Positions 7,057 to 14,341 of a DNA stretch of 26,387 nt are shown here, one piece after another. A program made the translations under genes and the position numbers. Source of the stretch: DATAXS01 sp036266715. Lineage in GTDB: Bacteria > Patescibacteriota > Minisyncoccia > UBA6257 > 2-01-FULL-56-20. How positions within the stretch are numbered: the stretch's first letter is position 1; every line of letters starts with the position of its first letter. The DNA is taken from positions 1-26,387 of the forward strand of contig DATAXS010000011.1 in the NCBI GenBank assembly GCA_036266715.1. Direction: 5' to 3'. The notes under the pieces were generated by a model. That model was not told the DNA's origin. It searched no databases and saw nothing but the letters and a program-made list of their open reading frames with translations.

Positions 7057-7521
7057 ATGCCCGCATTGGCAATTAAACCGCTCGTCGTGGATTACTCGCA
7101 AAAGGTTCCGCACCTTCAACACCTCGATGGCGATACTACCAACCCATTGTTCTTGCGTCCCGTGCGCAGAGACACGATTCATGTCGACATCTCTGCGATT
7201 CATTGGACTTCGATTAAGGAAGCGCGAAGCCGGTGGCATCTGAACGGCGAATTCAAGACTGGAGAGTCGGGGAAGGCAAGAGGGAAAATCCTTCTCGACG
7301 GCCATTGCATGGAAGCCCTCATGCAACGCCCCGATGTCCTCCACGCTATGCTGAAACAACACCCGAAAATCCACTTTTACGGAGCAACCATCATGACCCA
7401 CGAAGGTTACAACGAATATCCATGCCTCTCGATGGGACTCGAAGATCCATGGCACATAGAAATGATTCACGGATCCTATGAACCCGAAAATGGCACAGTC
7501 CCTTACTATCAGATCAACTAG
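7057..7521 (+). CDS. Hypothetical protein in repeat-flanked cassette, 154 aa
   Basis: Family not recognised. The gene is supported by a promoter with 17-nt spacing, a GGAGGT ribosome site and a strong terminator directly after it. The protein looks soluble and globular, with no signal peptide or membrane helix. It is rich in His (HVDISAIHW, KIHFYGATIMTHEGY, PWHIEMIHGSYEP) with a central FKTGESGKARGKILLDGHCMEAL segment. The histidines and acidic residues could bind metal, but no known catalytic motif such as HExxH or a beta-lactamase motif is present. The minus strand here also keeps a 165-codon frame (7033-7530), but only the plus-strand frame has expression signals. It is inserted between murG and gltX, on the opposite strand to both, and between two near-identical 30-bp repeats. 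This points to an acquired single-gene unit. Function unknown. Confidence 0.75.
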   Translation: MPALAIKPLVVDYSQKVPHLQHLDGDTTNPLFLRPVRRDTIHVDISAIHWTSIKEARSRWHLNGEFKTGESGKARGKILLDGHCMEALMQRPDVLHAMLKQHPKIHFYGATIMTHEGYNEYPCLSMGLEDPWHIEMIHGSYEPENGTVPYYQIN

Positions 7522-7543
7522 CGCCTCCAAGCAGTTTCAGTAC

Positions 7544-7575
7544 GAAATCCGTCGCAATTTGGCGGATTTCTTTTT
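7544..7575 (+). terminator. Rho-independent terminator of the 154-aa gene
   Basis: Stem GAAATCCG/CGGATTTC, extended to 10 bp by a G-T and a C-G pair (7544-7553 with 7561-7570). It has a 7-nt loop and is followed by TTTTT on the plus strand. There is no U-tract in the other direction. Confidence 0.88.
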
Positions 7576-7589
7576 ACACTACTAACTAA

Positions 7590-7619
7590 GTTCTGGCTTC
7601 CTCTAACCGCTAGAGTACT
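7590..7619 (+). repeat. Right 30-bp direct repeat, overlapping the murG stop codon
   Basis: Partner of 6961-6990 (25/30 identical). Here the inner arms are CTCTA and TAGAG, a perfect 5-bp inverted pair with a 5-nt loop. Its last base is the first base of the murG stop codon on the plus-strand coordinate, so it abuts the gene end exactly. Confidence 0.65.
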
Positions 7620-8773
7620 CAGCTTTTAATTCCTTGTCCCGCCGAAAGCACCATCAACTCCTCCACGATCTTCTCCGCAGCGCCGGGGATAAAGAACTTG
7701 GCCGATGCCTCGGACATCTTGGCGCGCAGGTCGCCGTTCGCAAAAAAGTTTTTGAGTTGTGTAAGAAATATGCCGGGCAAAAGATTGGCTTCTTCTATGA
7801 CGATGGCGCCGCCCGTCTTTGCAAACTCATAGGCGTTCACCCGCTGGTGGTCGTTCGCGGATTCGGCGATGGGAATGAGGATCGCTGGGACGCCGAATGC
7901 GGCGATTTCGGCAAGCGTGCTGCCGGGCCGCATGATGACGAGGTCTGCCGCATTCAGGACGAGCCCCATATTGTCTTGGAAATAGCCGACGGCCTGGTAG
8001 CGATTCTTATACGAGTCGTCAATAAGCGCCGCGCGGGAAAGCCTCTTTACCTCGTCCAGGTTGGCGATGCCCGTCTGGTGGAGCACCTGGGTGAACTTCA
8101 TCATTTCGTTCAGGTTCGCAAGAATAAAGTCGTTTACCCGCTGCGAACCCTGCGAGCCACCGAGGATGAGCGTGAGCGGATTGGATGAACTGAAGCCGAG
8201 CGCTTCCTTGGCAAGTTCCTTTGTGGTGCGGCTTGCAAAAAGCTCGGCGCGGACGGGCGTGCCCGTGAGTAGGACCTTATCCGCGGCAAAATAAGATGCT
8301 GCGGCATTAAAACTTATGAATATCCGCTTGGCGTACCGCGCAGAAAAAAGATTGGTGAGGCCGGGCTTGGCGTCCGATTCGTGGATGGCAATCGGAATGC
8401 GGTAGAATGCGGCAGCGGCCACGACGGGCAGGGCGCCCGTACCGCCCTTGGAAAAGACCACGTCCGGCATAATGAAAAAAAGCTTCCAAAGCGCCTGGAT
8501 GAACGCGATGCCAAATTTGGGCGCATCGATGAAATTGGACGCCGACGCATAGCGGCGGATCTTCCCCGCCATGACGGACGAAATGCCGACGCCCTGGTTT
8601 TGGAACAGCGCGTCGTATCCGTCGCGCGGTCCCATGCGCGTCATTTTGAGCGGCACATTCAACTCCCCCATCTTTGCACGCAGCGCCTCTATCACGGCGA
8701 GCGTCGGATACACGTGCCCGCCGCTCCCCCCACCCGCGAATACCACGCTGAACGTTTCTTTGCTTTTAGCCAT
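7619..8773 (-). CDS. murG: UDP-GlcNAc:lipid I N-acetylglucosaminyltransferase MurG
   Basis: Membrane-associated GT-B glycosyltransferase that adds GlcNAc to lipid I to make lipid II, 384 aa (family ~350-380). The N-terminal glycine-rich motif GGGSGGHVYPTLAV (14-27) binds the lipid-linked acceptor. The second conserved loop is GGSQGSQRVNDF, and the donor-binding region MRPGSTLAEIAAFGVPAILIP is intact. The start at 8773 is the first methionine of the family-like N-terminus (MAKSKETFSVVFAGG). It follows ftsW in the same direction but is separated by an unusual 118-bp AT-rich spacer. No Shine-Dalgarno sequence is visible in that spacer. Confidence 0.96.
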   Translation of the reverse strand: MAKSKETFSVVFAGGGSGGHVYPTLAVIEALRAKMGELNVPLKMTRMGPRDGYDALFQNQGVGISSVMAGKIRRYASASNFIDAPKFGIAFIQALWKLFFIMPDVVFSKGGTGALPVVAAAAFYRIPIAIHESDAKPGLTNLFSARYAKRIFISFNAAASYFAADKVLLTGTPVRAELFASRTTKELAKEALGFSSSNPLTLILGGSQGSQRVNDFILANLNEMMKFTQVLHQTGIANLDEVKRLSRAALIDDSYKNRYQAVGYFQDNMGLVLNAADLVIMRPGSTLAEIAAFGVPAILIPIAESANDHQRVNAYEFAKTGGAIVIEEANLLPGIFLTQLKNFFANGDLRAKMSEASAKFFIPGAAEKIVEELMVLSAGQGIKS

Positions 8774-8891
8774 ATAGTTATTAAATTTTACAATTTACAA
8801 TTTTCATTTTTCAAAGCATCTTCAATTGAATAATTCTAAATTAAGCATTGTAAATTCCTTGTAAATTGCAAAATGATAATCGAAAATTTCC
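8774..8891. repeat. AT-rich ftsW-murG spacer with inverted repeats
   Basis: 118 bp, far richer in A+T than its surroundings. It contains a perfect 10-nt inverted repeat CAATTTACAA (8791-8800) and TTGTAAATTG (8859-8868), plus partial further copies (ACAATTTAC, TTGTAAATTCC, CATTTTTC). No coding frame was recognised. It may hold the murG promoter (several -10-like hexamers on the minus strand) or a dispersed repeat element. Confidence 0.5.
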
Positions 8892-10004
8892 TCATGATGC
8901 GTATTTTGAAACGTTCAGCGATATCCCGCACATGGTGAGGAAGACCGCGAGCGCCGTGCCGCCATAGCTCACAAAGGGCAGCGGCACGCCGGTGAGCGGA
9001 ATAAGGCCCGAGGTTGCCGCCATGTTTACGAACGCCTGCAGCGCAATGAGCGTGCCAAAGCCGATCAAAAGCAGCCGGCCGAACCGGTCGCTCGTGTTCT
9101 TGGCAAGCCAAAAGAGCCGGAGCGTAAAAATGGCAAAGAGCGCGACGAGAATTCCCGCACCAATGAAACCAAGTTCTTCCGCTACGACGGCGAAGATGGA
9201 ATCGTCGATGGGCGTCGGAAGATAGCTCGCCGTGGCAGCCGACTGCCCGTATCCCACGCCAGTGATGCCACCCGAGCCGATCGCAATGAGCGACTGGTTC
9301 AATTGATAATTTTCCGTCTGCGTGTTGGCGCTCTGGTCAAGAAACCCAAGAATGCGCGCACGGCGATATGGCGTAATGTAAATGACGAGCGCAAAACAAA
9401 GCGCCGCGACGCCCACCATGCCTAAAATATATTTCATCGGCGCGCCGCTTATAAAATAGACCGTGAGGCCGGAAAGAAGCAAAATAATGACCGTGCTCGT
9501 GGCCGGCTGGAGAATGAGCAAAATACCGATTATTCCGGAGATCACCGCGAAGGGCAGTAGTCCCGACTGAAAATCCGTGGCGCGCTTGAACTTTGCGTTC
9601 GCGAGCCATGCGGCAAGGTATAAGAGGTACGTCAGCTTCATGAGCTCGGAGGGCTGGAAGCTGAGCGGCCCGATGCGCAGCCAGCGGTTTGTGCCGTTCA
9701 CGAGCGTGCCAAGCGGCGTAAAGACGAGCACAAGCGCGGCCAGACTCACGAGGAGCAGAATGAAAGATATCTTTTTCCAAAATTGATAATGCACGAAATA
9801 GCCGACGAGGAACCCGATGATGCCGAGCGTGAGGCCAAAACCGATCTGGTGCTCCAAATAATAGTAAGTATTATTGAACTGTGTTTTACCGAGATTTGAC
9901 GATGCGGCCGCGAGCATGACGAGGCCGAACACGGTGAGCGCGGCAACCACCGCCAGAAAAAAATAATCGGGAGTGTGTTCGCGCCTTGTAATGCTTTGTG
10001 CCAT
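8892..10004 (-). CDS. ftsW: SEDS-family glycosyltransferase FtsW
   Basis: Polytopic membrane protein that polymerises lipid II during division together with a class B PBP, 370 aa. About ten hydrophobic helices are visible. SEDS landmarks in order: NGTNRWLRIGPLSFQPSE, the outer-loop GYGQSAATASYLPTPIDDS with the conserved aspartates, EELGFIGA, and the terminal LPLTGVPLPFVSYGG. FtsW is preferred over RodA because of the murG neighbour; the two cannot be separated by sequence alone here. The start at 10004 is 17 nt after the amidohydrolase stop. No partner PBP gene lies in the window. Confidence 0.92.
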   Translation of the reverse strand: MAQSITRREHTPDYFFLAVVAALTVFGLVMLAAASSNLGKTQFNNTYYYLEHQIGFGLTLGIIGFLVGYFVHYQFWKKISFILLLVSLAALVLVFTPLGTLVNGTNRWLRIGPLSFQPSELMKLTYLLYLAAWLANAKFKRATDFQSGLLPFAVISGIIGILLILQPATSTVIILLLSGLTVYFISGAPMKYILGMVGVAALCFALVIYITPYRRARILGFLDQSANTQTENYQLNQSLIAIGSGGITGVGYGQSAATASYLPTPIDDSIFAVVAEELGFIGAGILVALFAIFTLRLFWLAKNTSDRFGRLLLIGFGTLIALQAFVNMAATSGLIPLTGVPLPFVSYGGTALAVFLTMCGISLNVSKYAS

Positions 10005-10021
10005 AGAGCGTGCTGTTCTTA

Positions 10022-11539
10022 TTAATTTTTCGCGCCGCGGCGGAGGACCTTGCCCGGGAATTTCTCCCGAAATGCGCCGTCCTTCATCGCGACCTTTCCG
10101 CCGACGACCGTGAACTTGATCTCCCCGTTCTTAAAACAGGCGAGGTCCGCGATATTTCCCTCTTTGATGATCCCCCGGTTTGTAAAACCGAATTTTTTTG
10201 CCGGCTCATACGTTATCTTTCTCACGGCATCTGCAAGCGGCATGAGGTGTTCCTGTTCCGCCATGGAAAGAAACTTGGTGAAGGTGGAGGTTGCGCGCTT
10301 TGATTTTATTTGCTTTCCGCCTGCCGCATCCGCGAAGCTCGGCGCATTGGAAGCAACGAGCGCGTGCGGACTCTTGAGCGCCTTTCTGATGAGGTCCATA
10401 TTCAACACTTTGTAGAGCACCGTGCCGCGAAGTTCCGTGGCGCGCATGAGCTTGATGAGCGCGTCGTGTCCGTCTTTAAGGTCGTACATTTCCTTTATAT
10501 CGCGGAGCGATTTCCCCACAAATATTTCGTTGCCCGGCGCCTGTGCAACCAAAAAATCGTTCTCGGCCGGCGGGTCCATATCTTTTTTGATGCGGTCCGT
10601 AAGCCAATCGTCCTTAATGTTCGCAAGCATGGTTTCCAGTCCGCCGTTCTGCGTCCAGACCGGGAGGAACGTGTAGAGCGGCAGGAGCAATTCGTCGAAA
10701 GGATAGAGGTCAAAATGAAAATTCTGTTCTGCGGGAAGCGCCTCTATCTCCCCGAGCGCCTTCTCGTATTCCCCTTCCGCGCCATGCACCGGCACGAAAT
10801 GATTGATGAGCATGGAACTCCCCGTTTCCTTTGCGAGCTTGATGGTCTCTTCCACCGATTCCGCGACCCCGAGGCCGGTCTTGCGAAGATGCGTGGCATA
10901 AATGCCCTTCATGCCCGCGAGCGCGGAAACAAATGTTTTGAGCTCGGCGTAAGGGGTTTTCCGCGCATGCACGTACCCGAGGCCCGTGGAAAGTCCGAAA
11001 CCGCCTTCCCTGAGTGCCCGCGCGAGCGTTTCCAAAAACACGTTCGTTTCGTTCTTCGTGAGATCGCGGAGCGCATCACCCACGATGGCGCGGCGGATCG
11101 TTGCATGGCCCACGAGCGTACCGAAGTTCACGGCGAGCGGACGCCGCTCAAGCGTCGCAAGAAATTCGCCCATGGTGTGCCAGTCAATATTTATTTTATT
11201 TTCCGAACCGCCCCATTTCCTGACCGACTCAAGTGTGCCGTAAAGGAGCGGTGCAAGCGATGCGCCGCACATGCCGCCCATTATGGTCGTCACCCCCTGC
11301 CGCAGGAAGTCTTCTTGTCCGGGGTCTTCAAAGAGCGTAAGGTAATGGTCCGAGTCGGTGTTCACATCAATAAAACCGGGGCTCAAATATGCCTCCTGCC
11401 CGTCCAACACCTCATCCGCGCTCTTATTGGGAAAATTACCGATGGCCGCGATCTTGTCGTCCGCCACAAAAACGTCCAGGCGCTCTTTAAATTCACGGTC
11501 ACCACCCAAAATCTGCACGTTCTTGATGAGAAGCGTCAT
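10022..11539 (-). CDS. D-aminoacylase-like amidohydrolase with altered metal site
   Basis: Member of the amidohydrolase superfamily closest to N-acyl-D-amino-acid deacylases (D-aminoacylase), 505 aa. The family layout is clear: an N-terminal beta-sandwich strand (LLIKNVQILGG), PGFIDV at the first barrel strand, TLVGHATIRRAIVG, and a C-terminal beta-sandwich return (FGFTNRGIIKEGNIADLACF). Retained ligands by position are Cys91 (GGMCGAS), His217 (ATHLRKTG) and His247 (INHF), matching Cys96/His220/His250 of the studied enzyme. The usual HxH after PGFID is replaced by Asn60 and Asp62, and the late Asp (GSD) is Asn398 (ASNAP). A single-zinc enzyme or an altered substrate is possible. It lies between the comEC partner and ftsW, so a role in D-amino-acid or wall turnover is plausible. 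TATAAT (11548-11553) lies 8 nt before ATG. Confidence 0.8.
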   Translation of the reverse strand: MTLLIKNVQILGGDREFKERLDVFVADDKIAAIGNFPNKSADEVLDGQEAYLSPGFIDVNTDSDHYLTLFEDPGQEDFLRQGVTTIMGGMCGASLAPLLYGTLESVRKWGGSENKINIDWHTMGEFLATLERRPLAVNFGTLVGHATIRRAIVGDALRDLTKNETNVFLETLARALREGGFGLSTGLGYVHARKTPYAELKTFVSALAGMKGIYATHLRKTGLGVAESVEETIKLAKETGSSMLINHFVPVHGAEGEYEKALGEIEALPAEQNFHFDLYPFDELLLPLYTFLPVWTQNGGLETMLANIKDDWLTDRIKKDMDPPAENDFLVAQAPGNEIFVGKSLRDIKEMYDLKDGHDALIKLMRATELRGTVLYKVLNMDLIRKALKSPHALVASNAPSFADAAGGKQIKSKRATSTFTKFLSMAEQEHLMPLADAVRKITYEPAKKFGFTNRGIIKEGNIADLACFKNGEIKFTVVGGKVAMKDGAFREKFPGKVLRRGAKN

Positions 11540-11547
11540 TTCACTTC

Positions 11548-11553
11548 ATTATA
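11548..11553 (-). promoter_or_regulatory. -10-like box just upstream of the amidohydrolase gene
   Basis: Minus-strand TATAAT, 8 nt before the start codon and just past the preceding gene's stop. No convincing -35 is seen at 16-18 nt. It fits the near-leaderless pattern of other genes here. Confidence 0.4.
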
Positions 11554-11559
11554 CAACAC

Positions 11560-12186
11560 TTACCGTGCGGGTTCCGCAAGAAAATCTTCCACATTTTTGC
11601 CAACATCCGCGGTAATAAGCATTTGAAATGCCGAATTCGTTATGTGTTCTACGAGGCCGGCATCCTTGGGGTCCGGACTGTGCGCGAATTCCGTGTCAGG
11701 CGAAAGAAAATCGATGGTATTGCCTGCATAGTGGATGCTGTCCCCCGCGCCAATAGTGACAAGCGGAATATGCTTTGCCCTTACCTTAGAAAGGAATGCG
11801 CGCCATTCGCCCGTGGCGGGCTCACGTCCGTTATAAAGAAAGGCGCCAAATGAATAATGGTCCATCATGGCCGAGAATCCGTCCCAACTCGCTTCTTCCA
11901 TGTTGCCGATCACCGCAATATCTATATATGTGGCGCCGCCAAGCGCGGCATCCAAGGAAGAACTCGTGGCAGTTCCACCGGCAACGCCGCCGGCATCGAT
12001 CAGAACGTTCGCCCCGCCCTGGAGGACAAAAAGCTGGCTCGTGCCGCCCTTCCCGGTCCATTCGTAATGCCGCGGCGCCGTCGCGGGCTTTTTGCTAAAG
12101 ATCTCGTACCAAAGATAGCCGTCCGTAAGCGTGAACAGCAACAATACAATGAGGCCCGCCGTTTTAAATTTCTTGAAGGTCGCCAT
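11560..12186 (-). CDS. ComEC-associated degenerate metallo-beta-lactamase-fold protein
   Basis: About 208 aa from ATG 12186 (an in-frame ATG also exists at 12207). One N-terminal membrane helix (GLIVLLLFTLTDGYLWYEIF) is followed by an extracytoplasmic domain. Its pattern follows the C-terminal MBL domain of ComEC: a glycine-rich opening, then QGGANVLIDAGG, then YIDIAVIG. Where ComEC has the HxHxDH metal motif, this protein has GNMEEASWDG, so all four ligand positions are replaced (Asn, Glu, Ala, Ser). The second part (IPLVTIGAGDSI, then IDFLSPD) keeps fold-like strands. It overlaps the comEC 3' end by about 23 nt, so translation is probably coupled. The likely reading is a detached, non-catalytic ComEC domain acting in DNA uptake; the assignment rests on position and pattern, not on a search. 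Confidence 0.65.
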   Translation of the reverse strand: MATFKKFKTAGLIVLLLFTLTDGYLWYEIFSKKPATAPRHYEWTGKGGTSQLFVLQGGANVLIDAGGVAGGTATSSSLDAALGGATYIDIAVIGNMEEASWDGFSAMMDHYSFGAFLYNGREPATGEWRAFLSKVRAKHIPLVTIGAGDSIHYAGNTIDFLSPDTEFAHSPDPKDAGLVEHITNSAFQMLITADVGKNVEDFLAEPAR

Positions 12187-13597
12187 GGGCGTTCGCATCA
12201 TTTCCATACGAATAAATAAAAATTACGAGAATGCAATAATAGCTCCCCGTGAAAAATGCCGAATTAAAGCTGACGGGCAGCGGCACGGCGATGGCGGCGA
12301 AGAACCGTATGACGGCAAGCTGGTAAGAAAGGATAAATTCAACCAATTGCGCGGAGCCGAACGCGAGATGGGACGAGATGAACCCGAGTGCGGCAAGCCC
12401 GAAGCCAAAGAACATGGTGAGCGGCAGGAGCGACAAAGTGAGAATATTCGCGGGGATCGCCACGAAGGAAAATTGCCCGAACGCGTTTACGAGGACCGGC
12501 ATGGTGGCAAGCTGGGCGGCGAGCGTGGTCACGGCCGCATGCTTCCACTCAAAGATCCCGGGTTCGGTGTAGCGGAATAATTTCTGGAGCGACGGGCCAA
12601 GGTAGACTATGCCAAGAACGCTGAGGAACGAAATAATGAAGCTGAGGTCCTCCGTGAGTACGGTGGGATCTATGAGCACCATGATGCATGCCGTGAACGC
12701 AATAGCGTTCCGCATATTGAACTCCTCCCCGGTCTCTTTCGCCACGAGCGTGATGAAACCCATGATCGCCGCGCGGATGGCGGACGCGGCATTGCCCACC
12801 ATAAGGATGTACAGTACAAGGCAACATGCCGTCCCGAGGAATGTCGCGCGGCGCGAAAGGAATCGGCGCATAAGCGTGCCCGCCGCAAGAATGACGAGCG
12901 TTATCTTGTAGCCCGAAACCGCCACGAGGTGGGTGGTTCCCGTGAGTGAGAGCGCGCCCTTGAGCGCCTGCGAAATGTCGCCCTTGGCGCCAAAAAGCAC
13001 GCCTGCAAGGAACGCGGCGTCATCTGCGGAAAGCAGGCTTTTGAACCGCGCAATGATGGCCAACTTAAGATCAATCATCTTTTCGCGCAACAAAAAGCCG
13101 TGATGCGCGCTTATGAACGTGATCTTTGGCGAATATACAAACGGCGCTTCGCCGGTTTGGCCGGGCGGCTCTATCTTTCCTTTTATGACGAGCAGGTCGC
13201 CATACTGGGCTTGGTTATTCGGCGGCGCCAATATTTCCACGCTCCCCTTGAGCGGCATTTGGACGGCAACATCCAGGATCCGTGAATGCGCAGCAGGCTG
13301 AGGTTCGTCAGTGACGATAGCCGAAAAACTTATCTCCTTATTAAAAGGCATCGCCGTGCTCTCCGTTTTCCGGGAGAGATATGCGTGAAAGTAAAAAATG
13401 CCCGCCACCAAAGAAATACAAAACAGAACGCATTCCGCACGTGCCAATTTTTTATCCGCATACGCGACCGCGAGCCCGATTGCCGCAATGCCAAGTACTG
13501 CATAGCTGTTCCAGCCCAAATTCGCCGCAAACGCACCCACGATGAATGCGAACACTATGCCAAATGCCAGGTCGGCGGGCAAAATCAAAAACCTCAT
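12164..13597 (-). CDS. comEC: ComEC/Rec2-type DNA uptake channel, without MBL domain
   Basis: Polytopic membrane protein that carries single-stranded DNA into the cell during natural transformation, 477 aa. The N-terminal helices (1-75) are followed by a soluble OB-like segment (about 85-165), then the competence domain with its signature HLVAVSGYKITLV (His223) and many helices. Full-length ComEC proteins are ~700-800 aa and end in a metallo-beta-lactamase domain. That domain is absent, and a related but degenerate domain is encoded by the next, overlapping gene. ComEC is the expected uptake route in these nutrient-scavenging lineages. The start at 13597 has a minus-strand TAGAAT 6 nt before it and a small hairpin CCTGC/GCAGG across the same bases; there is no spaced Shine-Dalgarno sequence. 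Confidence 0.88.
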   Translation of the reverse strand: MRFLILPADLAFGIVFAFIVGAFAANLGWNSYAVLGIAAIGLAVAYADKKLARAECVLFCISLVAGIFYFHAYLSRKTESTAMPFNKEISFSAIVTDEPQPAAHSRILDVAVQMPLKGSVEILAPPNNQAQYGDLLVIKGKIEPPGQTGEAPFVYSPKITFISAHHGFLLREKMIDLKLAIIARFKSLLSADDAAFLAGVLFGAKGDISQALKGALSLTGTTHLVAVSGYKITLVILAAGTLMRRFLSRRATFLGTACCLVLYILMVGNAASAIRAAIMGFITLVAKETGEEFNMRNAIAFTACIMVLIDPTVLTEDLSFIISFLSVLGIVYLGPSLQKLFRYTEPGIFEWKHAAVTTLAAQLATMPVLVNAFGQFSFVAIPANILTLSLLPLTMFFGFGLAALGFISSHLAFGSAQLVEFILSYQLAVIRFFAAIAVPLPVSFNSAFFTGSYYCILVIFIYSYGNDANAHGDLQEI

Positions 13598-13653
13598 CCT
13601 GCCATTCTACGCAGGCGGGATTAAATCCAGATAAAAAATTTCTTGACAGCTGA

Positions 13654-14334
13654 TTATTGCCCGCGCCTCCACGCTTCGATCTTCTTATGGTCACCCGACA
13701 GGAGCACTTTCGGTACGTTCCATTTCTTTTTTGCGCTTCCTCGTGCCTTTATGCCACCACGCGCCGGGTCGTTCGGCACAAAGATCTCCGGGCGCGTGTA
13801 GGTTGGGAACGAACCGTTGATCTCTTCCAGAGATTCGCCTTTACCGAGAAAGCCGGGCACGTGACGGCTCACGGCCTCCATAAGGACGAGCGCAGGAAGT
13901 TCGCCGCCGCTCAACACGTAATCACCGATGGAAATCTCCTCGTCCGCGATGTGCGTGGCCACCCGCTCGTCCACGCCTTCGTAGCGACCGCAGATCAACA
14001 CGAGCTCGTCGTACCGCGCGAGACGTTTTGCCGTCGCGGCGTCAAGCTTTTTGCCGCGGAGAGAAAAAAGAACGGTCCGCCGTTTCTTTGCGAGAACGCG
14101 CGAGCGGTTTGCAATGGCATTCACCGCCCGGTGCACCGGAGCCACTTGCACCACCATTCCCGGTCCCCCGCCGAACGGCCGGTCATCCACTTTCTGGTGT
14201 TTGTCGCGCGTAAAATCGCGGAGGTCATGCGGTATGATCTGCACAAGCTTTTTCTTTTGTGCACGCTTAAAGAGCGATTCGCCGAGGTAGGAATCGAAGA
14301 TGTTCGGGAAAATAGTGATGACATGAAATCGCAT
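13654..14334 (-). CDS. trmD: tRNA (guanine-N1)-methyltransferase TrmD
   Basis: SPOUT-class methyltransferase that makes m1G37 in tRNA and prevents frameshifting, 226 aa. The start at 14334 gives the typical opening MRFHVITIFPNIF; an extension upstream would run into the ATPase gene. Family signatures: VDDRPFGGGPGMV, ICGRYEGVDERV, and the trefoil-knot SAM-binding region IGDYVLSGGELPALVLMEAV followed by PTYTRP. The C-terminal helix is short (KIEAWRRGQ). It starts 7 nt after the ATPase stop with no Shine-Dalgarno sequence, suggesting coupled translation. The usual partners rimM, rpsP and rplS are not here. Confidence 0.96.
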   Translation of the reverse strand: MRFHVITIFPNIFDSYLGESLFKRAQKKKLVQIIPHDLRDFTRDKHQKVDDRPFGGGPGMVVQVAPVHRAVNAIANRSRVLAKKRRTVLFSLRGKKLDAATAKRLARYDELVLICGRYEGVDERVATHIADEEISIGDYVLSGGELPALVLMEAVSRHVPGFLGKGESLEEINGSFPTYTRPEIFVPNDPARGGIKARGSAKKKWNVPKVLLSGDHKKIEAWRRGQ

Positions 14335-14341
14335 AGGAGCG

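Noticed and set aside
7033..7530. Minus-strand 165-codon frame over the cassette gene
   Set aside because: Promoter, ribosome site and terminator all point to the plus strand.
6961..7619. The 30-bp repeats as a CRISPR or integron array
   Set aside because: Only two copies with one whole gene between them; no spacer pattern, integrase or attC-like long palindrome.
10310..11626. Long plus-strand open frame (438 codons) opposite the amidohydrolase
   Set aside because: Its frame mirrors a well-supported gene. The composition (Arg/His/Cys-rich) is typical of an antisense shadow, and there is no ribosome site.
11560..12186. Active metallo-hydrolase
   Set aside because: The metal-binding motif is replaced at every ligand position, so it is described as a degenerate domain.
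13630..13670. TTGACA on the plus strand between comEC and trmD as a promoter
   Set aside because: It would drive antisense transcription only; no plus-strand gene or good -10 follows.
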